Shown here piece after piece: positions 16,302-24,734 of a DNA stretch of 64,000 bases (position 1 is the first letter of the stretch; each line of letters opens with the position of its first letter). This stretch comes from Pseudomonas sp. R37(2017) (GTDB lineage: Bacteria; Pseudomonadota; Gammaproteobacteria; Pseudomonadales; Pseudomonadaceae). Position numbers and translations under genes: made by a program. The stretch spans positions 1 to 64,000 of the forward strand of contig NZ_NEHO01000020.1 of NCBI RefSeq assembly GCF_002113375.1, written 5' to 3'. Under the pieces are notes generated by a model. That model was given only the letters and a program-made list of their open reading frames with translations. It was not told where the DNA came from and made no database searches.

Positions 16302-16445
16302 GTGGATTTCTTCGCAGGTCCCGGAGGGCTGGGCGAAGGCTTAGCCTCTTGAGGCAATGGTAAGCGACTGGATATCGTCGTTTAGGTCGAGATGGACCCC
16401 GTTGCCCGTGAAACCTTGAGGCTAAGGGCACTCTTTCGCCGGTTG
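16302..16445 (+). pseudogene. Relic of a second DNA cytosine methyltransferase
   Basis: One reading frame contains VDFFAGPGGLGEGLAS (methyltransferase motif I, DxFxGxGG), then a TGA, then GNGKRLDIVV, a TAG, and VEMDPVARETLRLRALFRR, which is the motif II region of such enzymes (in my memory, EKDPVAxxTLRLRAFFR). The sequence between the two is shortened and the rest of the gene is gone. It is unlike the intact downstream methyltransferase, so an older system has been lost or replaced here. Confidence 0.6.
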
Positions 16446-16652
16446 AGGCTGGCTAATTATGAAGGTTCACGCAGCCTGCGCAGGCGACACCTCGCGGCGT
16501 TTTCATTACACTCTGACACGATGTAACATTTGGCGCCCGGTTGACGATTCGTAAAGCCGGGCTGCGCCGCGTGGTATGAGCAGGCCTGAGCCGCCGTCCT
16601 TCCGCGCTCCGTGCAGCTGGTCTTGGCGCATGTTCCCTATGAGAGATACCGG

Positions 16653-18317
16653 ATGTCCATCCAAACCGAGCTGCGCAAATCGCAGCCCAGCAATACCTAC
16701 GAACAGCCCATTACCCCGGCTGCAGACCTGTCCCCCTCGACTGGCAAGAATTCCCGTGCCTCTAACCCAGATGACGAGCTGATCCGCAGCAAGCTGCAGC
16801 GTATTCAGGAAGGCGGCGAAATCCGCTACATGGACATGTTTGCAGGCTGTGGCGGCATATCCCTTGGCTTCCTGACCGCCGGATTTACACCAGTCGCATC
16901 GATCGAAATGGACCCGTGGGCTGCGAAGTCGCACGGAGCCAACTTCGGCTCGCGCTCGGTTGGGGGTGACAAGGAAGCGCACCACGCCCCGCGCGACGCG
17001 GTAACCGAAACCGCTGACACCGTCTTCGGCGATCTCGGGCTTCAGGGCGCCACGGACCGTCAGATCGATGTCCTCGTCGGCGGGCCACCCTGTCAGGCGT
17101 TCGCCCGTGTAGGCCGGGCTAAGCTCCGCGAGCAGGCCCGCCTGCGCGAAGAGGTGACCGCAGATCAAGCCTTCCTGGTGGATGGACGGGTCAGCCTGTG
17201 GGAGCGCTACGTCGCATTCATCCGGGCGACAAAGCCTGTTGCGCTTCTGATGGAGAACGTTCCAGACATCCTGAACCATGGCGGCACCAACGTTGCCGAG
17301 CTCGTTTCCAAAAGCCTTGCCGAAGAAGGCTACGACGTAGCTTACACGCTGCTGAATTCCGTCTGGTATGGCGTTCCGCAGATGCGGGAGCGCATGATTC
17401 TGGTCGGCTTCCATCGTTCGACCGGCATCAAGCCAAGATTCCCGGTGCCAACGCACCATTTGGTTCTGCCATCCGGCTACACCAGCTCCAAGAATGCTGC
17501 GAGGCGAGTTATCAAAGCCGAAGGCTCGGCGCACCACCGCTGGATTCCCGATCCAGCTCCCGACTCTCCCGCTGCCACATCGGCCTCTGATGCGCTGGCC
17601 GATCTCCCGCACCTGTACGCCGAAGAAATGCTTCGCTCGGGTGCCATTCGTCGCGGGGCGAAGGACCCGTCAGAGCCTGTCGAGTACACAGCAAACAAGC
17701 CGTCGACTGCCTATTCACGCCTGATGCGGGAGTGGCACGGATTTACGACCAAGTCTACGACTGGCCATGTTTTCCGGTATCTTCCGCGCGACTACAAGAT
17801 CTTCGCCGAGATTCAGCCTGGCTGGGAGTACCCGCAGGTGCATGCCTATGTAGAGCAGAAAATTGCGAACTGGCTTGCCGACCGCAGGAGACTCGGTTTG
17901 CCCACCGACCCGAGAAACGCAGACGTCAGCACGTACATCATGTCCTGGCGCATCCCGTATGACCCGGGAAAGTTTCCGAACAAGTGGTGGAAGCTCCGAG
18001 CCGATGCCCCGGTACGTACGCTGATGGCGCACCTCGGCAAGGACTCTTATTCCCACATCCACTTCGACTCGAAACAGGCACGCACCATCACCGTCCGTGA
18101 GGCTGCGCGGCTCCAGTCATTCCCTGACGGCTTCGTTTTCAAAGGATCGATGAACCCGGCATTCAAGCAGATTGGCAACGCCGTGCCACCACTATTTGCC
18201 TATGCCATCGCTCGTGGAATGCGGGAGTGCCTGGGGGCACCGGAGACACAGGACATGCGTGTAGCATTGTTCGATTTGGAGCAATCACAAATCAGGACGA
18301 CAGAGGGCAGGAAGTGA
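16653..18317 (+). CDS. DNA (cytosine-5) methyltransferase of the restriction-like operon
   Basis: 554 residues. C5-cytosine methylase motifs appear in order: motif I DMFAGCGGISLGF (about 61-73), motif IV GGPPCQAF with nucleophile Cys147, motif VI MENVPD, motif VIII QMRERMILVG and motif X QIGNAVPPLFAYAIA near the C-terminus. Between VIII and X is a long target-recognition region of about 220 residues containing TKSTTGHVFRYL. The ATG at 16653 follows GAGAG; an in-frame ATG at 16611 is less likely. The stop overlaps the ATPase start as GTGA. It presumably marks host DNA so that the three downstream proteins spare it. The recognition sequence cannot be read from the protein. Confidence 0.92.
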   Translation: MSIQTELRKSQPSNTYEQPITPAADLSPSTGKNSRASNPDDELIRSKLQRIQEGGEIRYMDMFAGCGGISLGFLTAGFTPVASIEMDPWAAKSHGANFGSRSVGGDKEAHHAPRDAVTETADTVFGDLGLQGATDRQIDVLVGGPPCQAFARVGRAKLREQARLREEVTADQAFLVDGRVSLWERYVAFIRATKPVALLMENVPDILNHGGTNVAELVSKSLAEEGYDVAYTLLNSVWYGVPQMRERMILVGFHRSTGIKPRFPVPTHHLVLPSGYTSSKNAARRVIKAEGSAHHRWIPDPAPDSPAATSASDALADLPHLYAEEMLRSGAIRRGAKDPSEPVEYTANKPSTAYSRLMREWHGFTTKSTTGHVFRYLPRDYKIFAEIQPGWEYPQVHAYVEQKIANWLADRRRLGLPTDPRNADVSTYIMSWRIPYDPGKFPNKWWKLRADAPVRTLMAHLGKDSYSHIHFDSKQARTITVREAARLQSFPDGFVFKGSMNPAFKQIGNAVPPLFAYAIARGMRECLGAPETQDMRVALFDLEQSQIRTTEGRK

Positions 18318-20332
18318 AGTTCACCATTCTCCGACTGCTTACTCATTCCGAACTCGGCATGTTTCATGAGTACCGCCGCCAGGGGAAGGAACGCGCCAAA
18401 CAGCGCTCCATCAACTTCGACTGGGACGTCGTCGGCAAGGTTTTTCCTTCAGCAGAGAACCCGGACACCATCGCAATCACCTGCCGGCGTCTCGAAGACG
18501 AAGGTACCGTGGTTGAGATTGCTTCATGGCTCAAGCGACAGCACAAAAATTGGAGATTCGAAGGCGATTGCCCGAAAAGCTCCTTCTACAGTTTCGTCGA
18601 CCCAGGCGTCCTGTTCGCGATGGTAGTTGACGCCTCGAGCACCCCGGCCAATGCATCCTGGGTTGTCATCCCGGCAGACCACCCAGCCCGCTCTTCGATC
18701 CTGGGCCATGGTGAGAGTGCCCAGCTCGGTAAATCCGCAATGATTGCGTTGTACGGTGAGGAAGGCCAGCACTGCCAGGCAGTGCTCTCGGATCACTTCC
18801 CGCACCTATTCAAGGAGGCAGAAACAGTGTCCGTGACGTCACAAAAAGAAAACGACAACAACCGCAACGACGATGACGCAGCACCGGACCCGCTCGGTCT
18901 CTTCAAGATCCTGGCACGTGCCGGGCACAGCTTGCCCAGCGCCGTAGCCGATCTGGTGGACAACAGCCTGTCGCATGGCGCTCGGGAGATCGACATCACC
19001 TTTCCGAATCCCAATGCGGGCGGCCGGTGGATGTGCATTCGCGACGACGGCACGGGCATGACTCCATCGGGTCTGCGCGACGCCATGAAGATCGGGCACC
19101 AGCGTGAATATGACGACGGCGATCTGGGCAAGTTCGGCTATGGGCTGAAGGGTGCGGCCTGGTCCCAGGCCGATCGACTGACGGTCGTATCGAAAGCTGC
19201 CGGAAACGAGAGCACGACACTCACCTGGGACAAGGACCATCTTGCCAAGACGCGCCGCTGGGCGCTTCTGAGCGACCCGGTAGCTCCCGAGCATGTCTCG
19301 GCAGTGGACATCGGCGACTCGGGCACGGCCGTGCTGCTCACGCAGATGCGCCCCTCGATGGAGCCTTCGAGAGGTAGGGCAGATTCTCCCTACGCGCAGG
19401 AACTCGCGGCCATCAAGTCACACCTCGAACTGGTCTTCCACCGGTACCTTGAAGGCAAGGCGCGCGGGCGCGAGAAGGTCGTCATCCGGTTGAACGATGA
19501 CGTTCTGCGTGCCAACAATCCCATGGGGCACCCGCTGACTAAAGAGTACGACCAGCATCGCATCGAGCTTCCCGGCGCTTCTCCGGACAAAACGCCTGCC
19601 CTCTATGTTCGTGCGTATGTCACGCCAAACGAGGAAGAGTTCGACGAATACATCAAGGATCTGCCGCCGCTGGAACAACGCGTCGAACGCGACCGCCACT
19701 CCCTGAATGGCCGCGCAAACGATGCTCAGGGCCTGTACTTCTATCGACTTGACCGCCTCATCAAATGGGGCGGCTGGGAAGATCTCTTCGCCAAGGATGA
19801 GCACACCAAGCTGATTCGTGTCGCAATCGACTTCGACAGGCTGGCAGATGAGCAGTTGCAGGTAGATATCAGCAAGCAGCTCATTCGCCTGCCCTTTGCG
19901 ATCACCAAGCCCCTCGGAGACCTGCTAAAGACCCCTCGCGCAGCAGCCCGCCTTCGGTACAACAAGAAGGAAAAAGCTGCGCCGACTTCGAAAGGAGGCG
20001 GCAAGACTGTGTCGCCGGCCGGCACGCCAGCGCCAGGCGGCTTCTTGCCTCCAACGACAGCAGCGGGAGGTACTCCCGTGGCGGCACCTGCTCCGGCCCC
20101 GGCTGCAAAGAAGGACAGAACTTCAATCCGCCTTGTCAGCAGCGGCGACAAGCCATGGCAACGCAAGACCGGGTTCAAGGGGGAGGAAGTCGAGGTCACC
20201 CCGCTGATGCCGACGCTGGTGACGCTCGTGCAGCTCATCGAAAAGGATGCCGAGGCCAAGACGGCCCTGTCTGAATTCCTTCGCGCATTGGAGACGGCCG
20301 GAGTCCCGGACCAGCTGACGGACAAGGTCTGA
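18314..20332 (+). CDS. GHKL (MORC/MutL-like) ATPase of the restriction-like operon
   Basis: 672 residues. An unrecognised N-terminal domain (about 1-190) is followed by a Bergerat ATP-binding fold: N box ADLVDNSLSHGA (Asn217), DDGTGM at 244-249 and the lid motif KFGYGLKGA near 270-280. The position equivalent to the catalytic Glu of MutL/MORC (ELVDN) is Asp213 here. A Pro/Ala/Gly-rich linker (about 555-620) leads to a short helical C-terminus. Such ATPases in restriction operons are predicted to act as ATP-driven DNA clamps. I use GTG at 18314, with AGAGGGCAGGA upstream, because it overlaps the methylase stop by 4 bp; the frame is open back to 18227. The next gene starts on its last base. Confidence 0.85.
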   Translation: MKFTILRLLTHSELGMFHEYRRQGKERAKQRSINFDWDVVGKVFPSAENPDTIAITCRRLEDEGTVVEIASWLKRQHKNWRFEGDCPKSSFYSFVDPGVLFAMVVDASSTPANASWVVIPADHPARSSILGHGESAQLGKSAMIALYGEEGQHCQAVLSDHFPHLFKEAETVSVTSQKENDNNRNDDDAAPDPLGLFKILARAGHSLPSAVADLVDNSLSHGAREIDITFPNPNAGGRWMCIRDDGTGMTPSGLRDAMKIGHQREYDDGDLGKFGYGLKGAAWSQADRLTVVSKAAGNESTTLTWDKDHLAKTRRWALLSDPVAPEHVSAVDIGDSGTAVLLTQMRPSMEPSRGRADSPYAQELAAIKSHLELVFHRYLEGKARGREKVVIRLNDDVLRANNPMGHPLTKEYDQHRIELPGASPDKTPALYVRAYVTPNEEEFDEYIKDLPPLEQRVERDRHSLNGRANDAQGLYFYRLDRLIKWGGWEDLFAKDEHTKLIRVAIDFDRLADEQLQVDISKQLIRLPFAITKPLGDLLKTPRAAARLRYNKKEKAAPTSKGGGKTVSPAGTPAPGGFLPPTTAAGGTPVAAPAPAPAAKKDRTSIRLVSSGDKPWQRKTGFKGEEVEVTPLMPTLVTLVQLIEKDAEAKTALSEFLRALETAGVPDQLTDKV

Positions 20333-22650
20333 TGGAGTCCCGGCTTCCGCTTCCCCTTACACTGAAGCCCAGGCTGGCCCTGTGGACCGATGCAACCGCA
20401 TGGACCAATTGGTCCCGGCATGAAGCCTATCTGCGGGCCCAGCCCAAATGGAAGCCGCACCAGATTGCGTCGGTCGCTGAAGAGTCACTGCGGATCATCT
20501 CGAAGACCACACCGGTAGGTCGCCCGGAATTCCAGTGCCGCGGTCTGGTCGTCGGCTACGTTCAGTCCGGCAAGACCGCCAACTTCACGGCTGTGGCAGC
20601 GCGCGCAGCCGATGTCGGCTACCGCCTGATCATCGTTCTTTCAGGCATTCACGATTCACTGCGGAACCAGACGCAGAAGCGCCTGGATCTAGAGCTGACC
20701 GGGACCGGCGTCGACTGGATCACGCTGACCGATGAGGCTTCAGACTTTCGTGAGCCGGAGGTGGCCGATGGATTCGCATCGACCGGTACCGTCCTGATTG
20801 TCGCGAAGAAGATCACGCCGATCCTGAAACGGCTCAACCAGTGGTTCGGCAAACTCGAAGGCCGGCTCGCTGATGTACCGGTTCTTCTCATCGATGACGA
20901 AGCCGATCAGGCTTCCATCAATACACGCGGAAATCGGCGCGACCCCAGTATCGACACTGACACCGAACCGGATGACGACACGGCCCCGTCACTGACCAAC
21001 GCCCTGATTCGCGACATTCTCAGAAAGATTCCGCGGGCCACATACATCGCCTACACGGCTACGCCATTCGCCAATATCCTCATCGACCCAGACGGCAGTG
21101 ACAGCCAGGTCGGCGAAGACCTGTTCCCCAAGGACTTCGTCGTGCAGCTTCCGCGGCCGGACGGCTACACGGGAACGGAAGAGCTTTTCGGCGTCAGCTC
21201 GCAGGGCCGCGATGTACTGCGCCCTGTAGACGCGGCAGATGTGAAGGCCCTGAAGCCGAAGCAGCGCAAAAGGAGCGAGGCGATTGTCGCCCGGGGACCG
21301 CTGGATCTTCCCCAGTCGCTCGCCGATGCCCTCCTGACCTTTGCACTTGCCGGCGCCATCAGACTGCAGCGCGGCCAGGTGGGTAAGCCGAACACGATGC
21401 TGGTGCACGTATCCCAGCTCCAGCAGGACCAGTTGCGCATTGGAGAGGCGATCGAGGAACAGATCCGCAACTGGTTCCATCATGAAAACGCCGAACCTGG
21501 CGTGCTCAAACAGATGTTCCGGTCAACGCTCGCAGGGCTGGGACCGGTAGATATGCCTTGCAGCGAAGAGGTTCTACTGGAAGAGGCAGTGACGAACCTG
21601 GCTCGTCTGGTCGTCGTTGTGCTCAACAGCACGACGGGCGACGAACTGGAATACGACGCCAAGCCTGGACGGCAGCTCGTTGCAGTGGGCGGCAATCGGC
21701 TGTCGCGCGGATTGACGCTTGAGGGACTGACGATCGCCTACTTTCTGCGCACCACAACGCTGGCGGACGCTCTGCTGCAGATGGCCCGCTGGTATGGTTT
21801 CAGGACAGGCTATGAAGACCTGATCCGCATCTGGACAACCGAAGGCATCGCTCAGTGGTTTGTGGAGTTGGCGCTGGTCGAAGAGTCCCTGCGTGACTCC
21901 ATCACGGCACTGAACAAGGCCGGCCGCAGGCCTGACCAGATGGCCATCCGGATGCGCGCCCATTCAAAGCTCCTGCTCACCAGCAAGAACAAGAGCAGGA
22001 TGCAGACGGATGATGCACGGTCATGGTCTGGCGAAAACCCGCAGACGATCCTGTTTCCCATGCAGGACCGGGAACTGCTGGAACGGAACTTGGACTTGGC
22101 GTCCGCCCTGCTACGACAGCACCCCCCGACACAGGATGCACACGGCGGCGCCATAGCACACGATGTGCCGGCCGAGGACATCGCACTGTTCCTGAGGCGT
22201 TATGAAGGGCACCCGAACAGCATTGCATTTCAGGGTGCAGAGATTGCCGACTGGATCCTGGAGCGAGCCGAAGCGGGAGAGCTGACGAACTGGACCGTGT
22301 TCGTAGCCAACCCGCAGCGGGAACGACAGGTACTCCTGGGTGGAAGGCCTTTCGGCCTTGTTCGACGCTCTTTGCAGGCCAACGAGTCGATCGGCATCCT
22401 GATCGATCCACGCCATGAAGGTGTCGATCTGCATGGCGGACCGGAGAACTACCGCGCTGGCTCAGGCTTCAATGCACGGGCAATGCGCGAGGACCGACCT
22501 GCGCATCAGGGCCTGCTCCTGCTCTACCCCCTGGATCCCGAACCTCTCCGCGCGCCAACACAGGCAGTGCTGGGCCTCGCGCTTTCGCTGCCCCGCACTG
22601 CGGACGGCGAACAACGGCTTGTCGTGAACCGTGGGGTACGCAATGGTTGA
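20332..22650 (+). CDS. Z1-domain helicase-like protein of the restriction-like operon
   Basis: 772 residues. Superfamily-2-type motifs are visible: Walker A VVGYVQSGKTA (Lys near residue 81), motif Ia LIIVLSG, Walker B LLIDDEAD, motif III AYTATPFAN, and motifs V-VI GGNRLSRGLTLEGL followed by QMARWYGFR. This is the Z1 family, found with MORC-like ATPases and nucleases in predicted restriction systems, where it should move along or open DNA. Stop and start overlap its neighbours (1 bp with the ATPase, 8 bp with the nuclease), so the four proteins are made together. It has no visible nuclease site of its own. Confidence 0.88.
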   Translation: MESRLPLPLTLKPRLALWTDATAWTNWSRHEAYLRAQPKWKPHQIASVAEESLRIISKTTPVGRPEFQCRGLVVGYVQSGKTANFTAVAARAADVGYRLIIVLSGIHDSLRNQTQKRLDLELTGTGVDWITLTDEASDFREPEVADGFASTGTVLIVAKKITPILKRLNQWFGKLEGRLADVPVLLIDDEADQASINTRGNRRDPSIDTDTEPDDDTAPSLTNALIRDILRKIPRATYIAYTATPFANILIDPDGSDSQVGEDLFPKDFVVQLPRPDGYTGTEELFGVSSQGRDVLRPVDAADVKALKPKQRKRSEAIVARGPLDLPQSLADALLTFALAGAIRLQRGQVGKPNTMLVHVSQLQQDQLRIGEAIEEQIRNWFHHENAEPGVLKQMFRSTLAGLGPVDMPCSEEVLLEEAVTNLARLVVVVLNSTTGDELEYDAKPGRQLVAVGGNRLSRGLTLEGLTIAYFLRTTTLADALLQMARWYGFRTGYEDLIRIWTTEGIAQWFVELALVEESLRDSITALNKAGRRPDQMAIRMRAHSKLLLTSKNKSRMQTDDARSWSGENPQTILFPMQDRELLERNLDLASALLRQHPPTQDAHGGAIAHDVPAEDIALFLRRYEGHPNSIAFQGAEIADWILERAEAGELTNWTVFVANPQRERQVLLGGRPFGLVRRSLQANESIGILIDPRHEGVDLHGGPENYRAGSGFNARAMREDRPAHQGLLLLYPLDPEPLRAPTQAVLGLALSLPRTADGEQRLVVNRGVRNG

Positions 22651-23596
22651 GATCACACAAGACCGCTGGGCAAGTCTGCGCGAGCAGCGACTTCCGCACG
22701 AGGACATCTACGAACAGGCGGCCGAAGACCTGGAAGCAGCGCTGATCGGAGTGTCAGACGACGGACGCTTGCACCTGCTGCTGGCCATCGATGTCGCCCC
22801 GCAAAACCTGCCGCCGGACCTGCAGAGCCTTCAGGTCCGCATCCTGGAAGGTGGACAGACTTGGCTGGACGTTTCCGCACGCAGCCACCACGAAGAGCTA
22901 CTTACGCTGGTAGCCAACAAGGTCCTCCACGCTATCTGCATTGAAGGCCGCGATCCTGCTGTCTCGGTTGAACGCATCATCGACGACATGCGTGCGGCAT
23001 TGCGCCCGCTCGCACTTGACCTGAGCGCGGCAGAGCAGATCGGTCTATTCGGCGAGCTCTGGGTGCTGTCCAATGTGTTGCTCCCGACCATCGGACCGCG
23101 TGTCAGCCACCTTTGGAGCGGGCCTGAAGGTGAACGTCATGATTTCATCGGACAGGGCGTCCACGTCGAAGTGAAAACCACCACGCGATTGGAACCGAAG
23201 CACGAAATATCCCGTCTCGATCAGCTGAAAGCGCCCGCCAGCAAGCGCCTCCTGTTTGTCAGCGTCATGCTGGAGCGCAGTCTGGGCGGCGATGAAACGC
23301 TGGCAGACCGCGTCGATGAAATTCGGGAGAAGCTGGTATCCGATGGGCGTGCGCTAGATGTTTTCGATTCGCGCTTGGCACAACTCGGCTGGCACGAGGG
23401 CCTACGACAGACAGGCGCCCTTCTCCGGTTCACATTTCGCGATGTCCATGTCTTTGAAGTTGCCGGCAACTTCCCCAGGCTCCCCGATGACTACGTGCCG
23501 CCACTCGGTGTGACCGGCATTAGGTACAGCATTAATGTCGGCAGCCTGCCGTCGCTCGACGTATCGGAAGTTCAGGAGGTTCTTCTAACCGCCTAA
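22643..23596 (+). CDS. PD-(D/E)XK nuclease of the restriction-like operon (DUF4420 type)
   Basis: 317 residues. The nuclease core is GEL (LFGELWVL), then Asp167 in RHDFIG and Glu176-x-Lys178 in HVEVKTT, the classical PD-(D/E)XK arrangement. I recall the family as DUF4420 or PD-(D/E)XK motif protein, regularly encoded after Z1 genes. It is the likely cutting subunit. The ATG at 22643 overlaps the Z1 stop by 8 bp. It is the last gene of the operon; an IS5-type relic lies 84 bp after its stop. Confidence 0.85.
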   Translation: MVEITQDRWASLREQRLPHEDIYEQAAEDLEAALIGVSDDGRLHLLLAIDVAPQNLPPDLQSLQVRILEGGQTWLDVSARSHHEELLTLVANKVLHAICIEGRDPAVSVERIIDDMRAALRPLALDLSAAEQIGLFGELWVLSNVLLPTIGPRVSHLWSGPEGERHDFIGQGVHVEVKTTTRLEPKHEISRLDQLKAPASKRLLFVSVMLERSLGGDETLADRVDEIREKLVSDGRALDVFDSRLAQLGWHEGLRQTGALLRFTFRDVHVFEVAGNFPRLPDDYVPPLGVTGIRYSINVGSLPSLDVSEVQEVLLTA

Positions 23597-23680
23597 CGCG
23601 TCACAGCACAATCTGCGCTGCCATACGCTTCGGCAGGTTGACGTCGCTTGTATGCAGGGTTATTTGAAGACCTTCCCTAG

Positions 23681-24446
23681 GCTCTGTATGTAATCGGTTG
23701 CTTTAAGCACCGCAGCGAACAAGTAAGCGAAACCATCACTACAAAGCTCCCGGCCAGCGTGTCATAGCGGGTGGTAGGGCGGAAATTTCCTTTAGCCATC
23801 CGTACATTCGCTCGATGATGTTCCGCTGCGCGTACTTGGGCTTGTCGAAGAATCGAGGAAGCCCCGATTTTGCCTTGCACTTCATTTCTCACAACGGGAT
23901 GACCGACTATCATTCGATAGCGGTCGTAGTACTGCCGCAGAGCTGCTGCGTCATAACCTTTGTCCGCGTGTTGCCATTTGCGCGCTTACGTGGCCGTCCG
24001 CGATCGTTGGGCGGATGGGCACCGTCTAGAAGGTGGACGCGTACCGCCGTGGAATCGATCATCCAGGTCTTCAGGTCGATTTGTCTGTTTTCATTGAGCT
24101 AGATCTGCAACCGCTTCAGCATTTGGTCGAATACGTGCAGATTGCTCCAATCACGATAGCGCTGATACACACTGGACCATGGCCCGAACTCGTTTAGCAT
24201 ATCGCGCTATGGGGCACCGGAGCACAGCACCCACAAAGCGGTGTTTTGCATCTCTCTGTCGTTGCTACGAAGTCGGCCCCTTCGCGTATGGCCAACGAAC
24301 AAATCAGCAACCGTGTCCCACGTATCGCCGAGAGATCATATCGATCGACCCTTACTGGGTTCATTGTGTTGGGAGTGATGGGCGACTCTACGAAAAACTG
24401 GGAGCTACGGGTGATTCGTCGGTTATCGACGAGTTACGTACAGAGC
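23681..24446 (-). mobile_element. Decayed IS5-family insertion sequence
   Basis: The ends carry matching inverted repeats: GCTCTGTATGTAA at 23681 on the + strand and GCTCTGTACGTAA reading inward from 24446 on the minus strand. CTAG flanks both sides (23677-23680 and 24447-24450), a possible target duplication, although the palindromic CTAG also permits a TA duplication. The size of about 766 bp fits small IS5-group elements. The interior encodes a broken transposase. Confidence 0.75.
23690..24300 (-). pseudogene. IS5-family transposase, interrupted
   Basis: On the minus strand, successive frames give MLNEFGPWSSVYQRYRDWSN and FDQMLKRLQI-stop, then TWMIDSTAVRVHLLDG with the first catalytic Asp, and further on YAQRNIIERMYGWLKE near the DDE C-terminal motif. 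These are separated by at least one in-frame stop (the TAG after KRLQI) and by frameshifts, so no active enzyme is made. Confidence 0.7.
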
Positions 24447-24734
24447 CTAGGGTATTTGCTTTTAAATACTCCCTAAGTCAGGACAGGATTGGGCTGAATT
24501 TCTTGAGTCCTTTTCTGTTTGGAATATTTAAAGAATGCTAGACTCATTGCTTGAACGGGGCGTTGCTGTGTGTAAACGACTCTAGATGGTCAGATTTTTA
24601 ACTCGATACAGATACGAAGCGAATACAGGAGCTATTAACAGCGTCAGTCCAGAGTTTGCAATCGATATTTCAAGGTTTTCGTGGTGATGCTAGTGTTGGT
24701 ATATGGGGTGTCCCATATACCAAAGTAAATTTGG

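Noticed and set aside
23815..24541. Open frames on the + strand (95-120 codons)
   Set aside because: They run opposite the IS5-type transposase relic and beyond its end; the recognisable protein motifs are on the minus strand.
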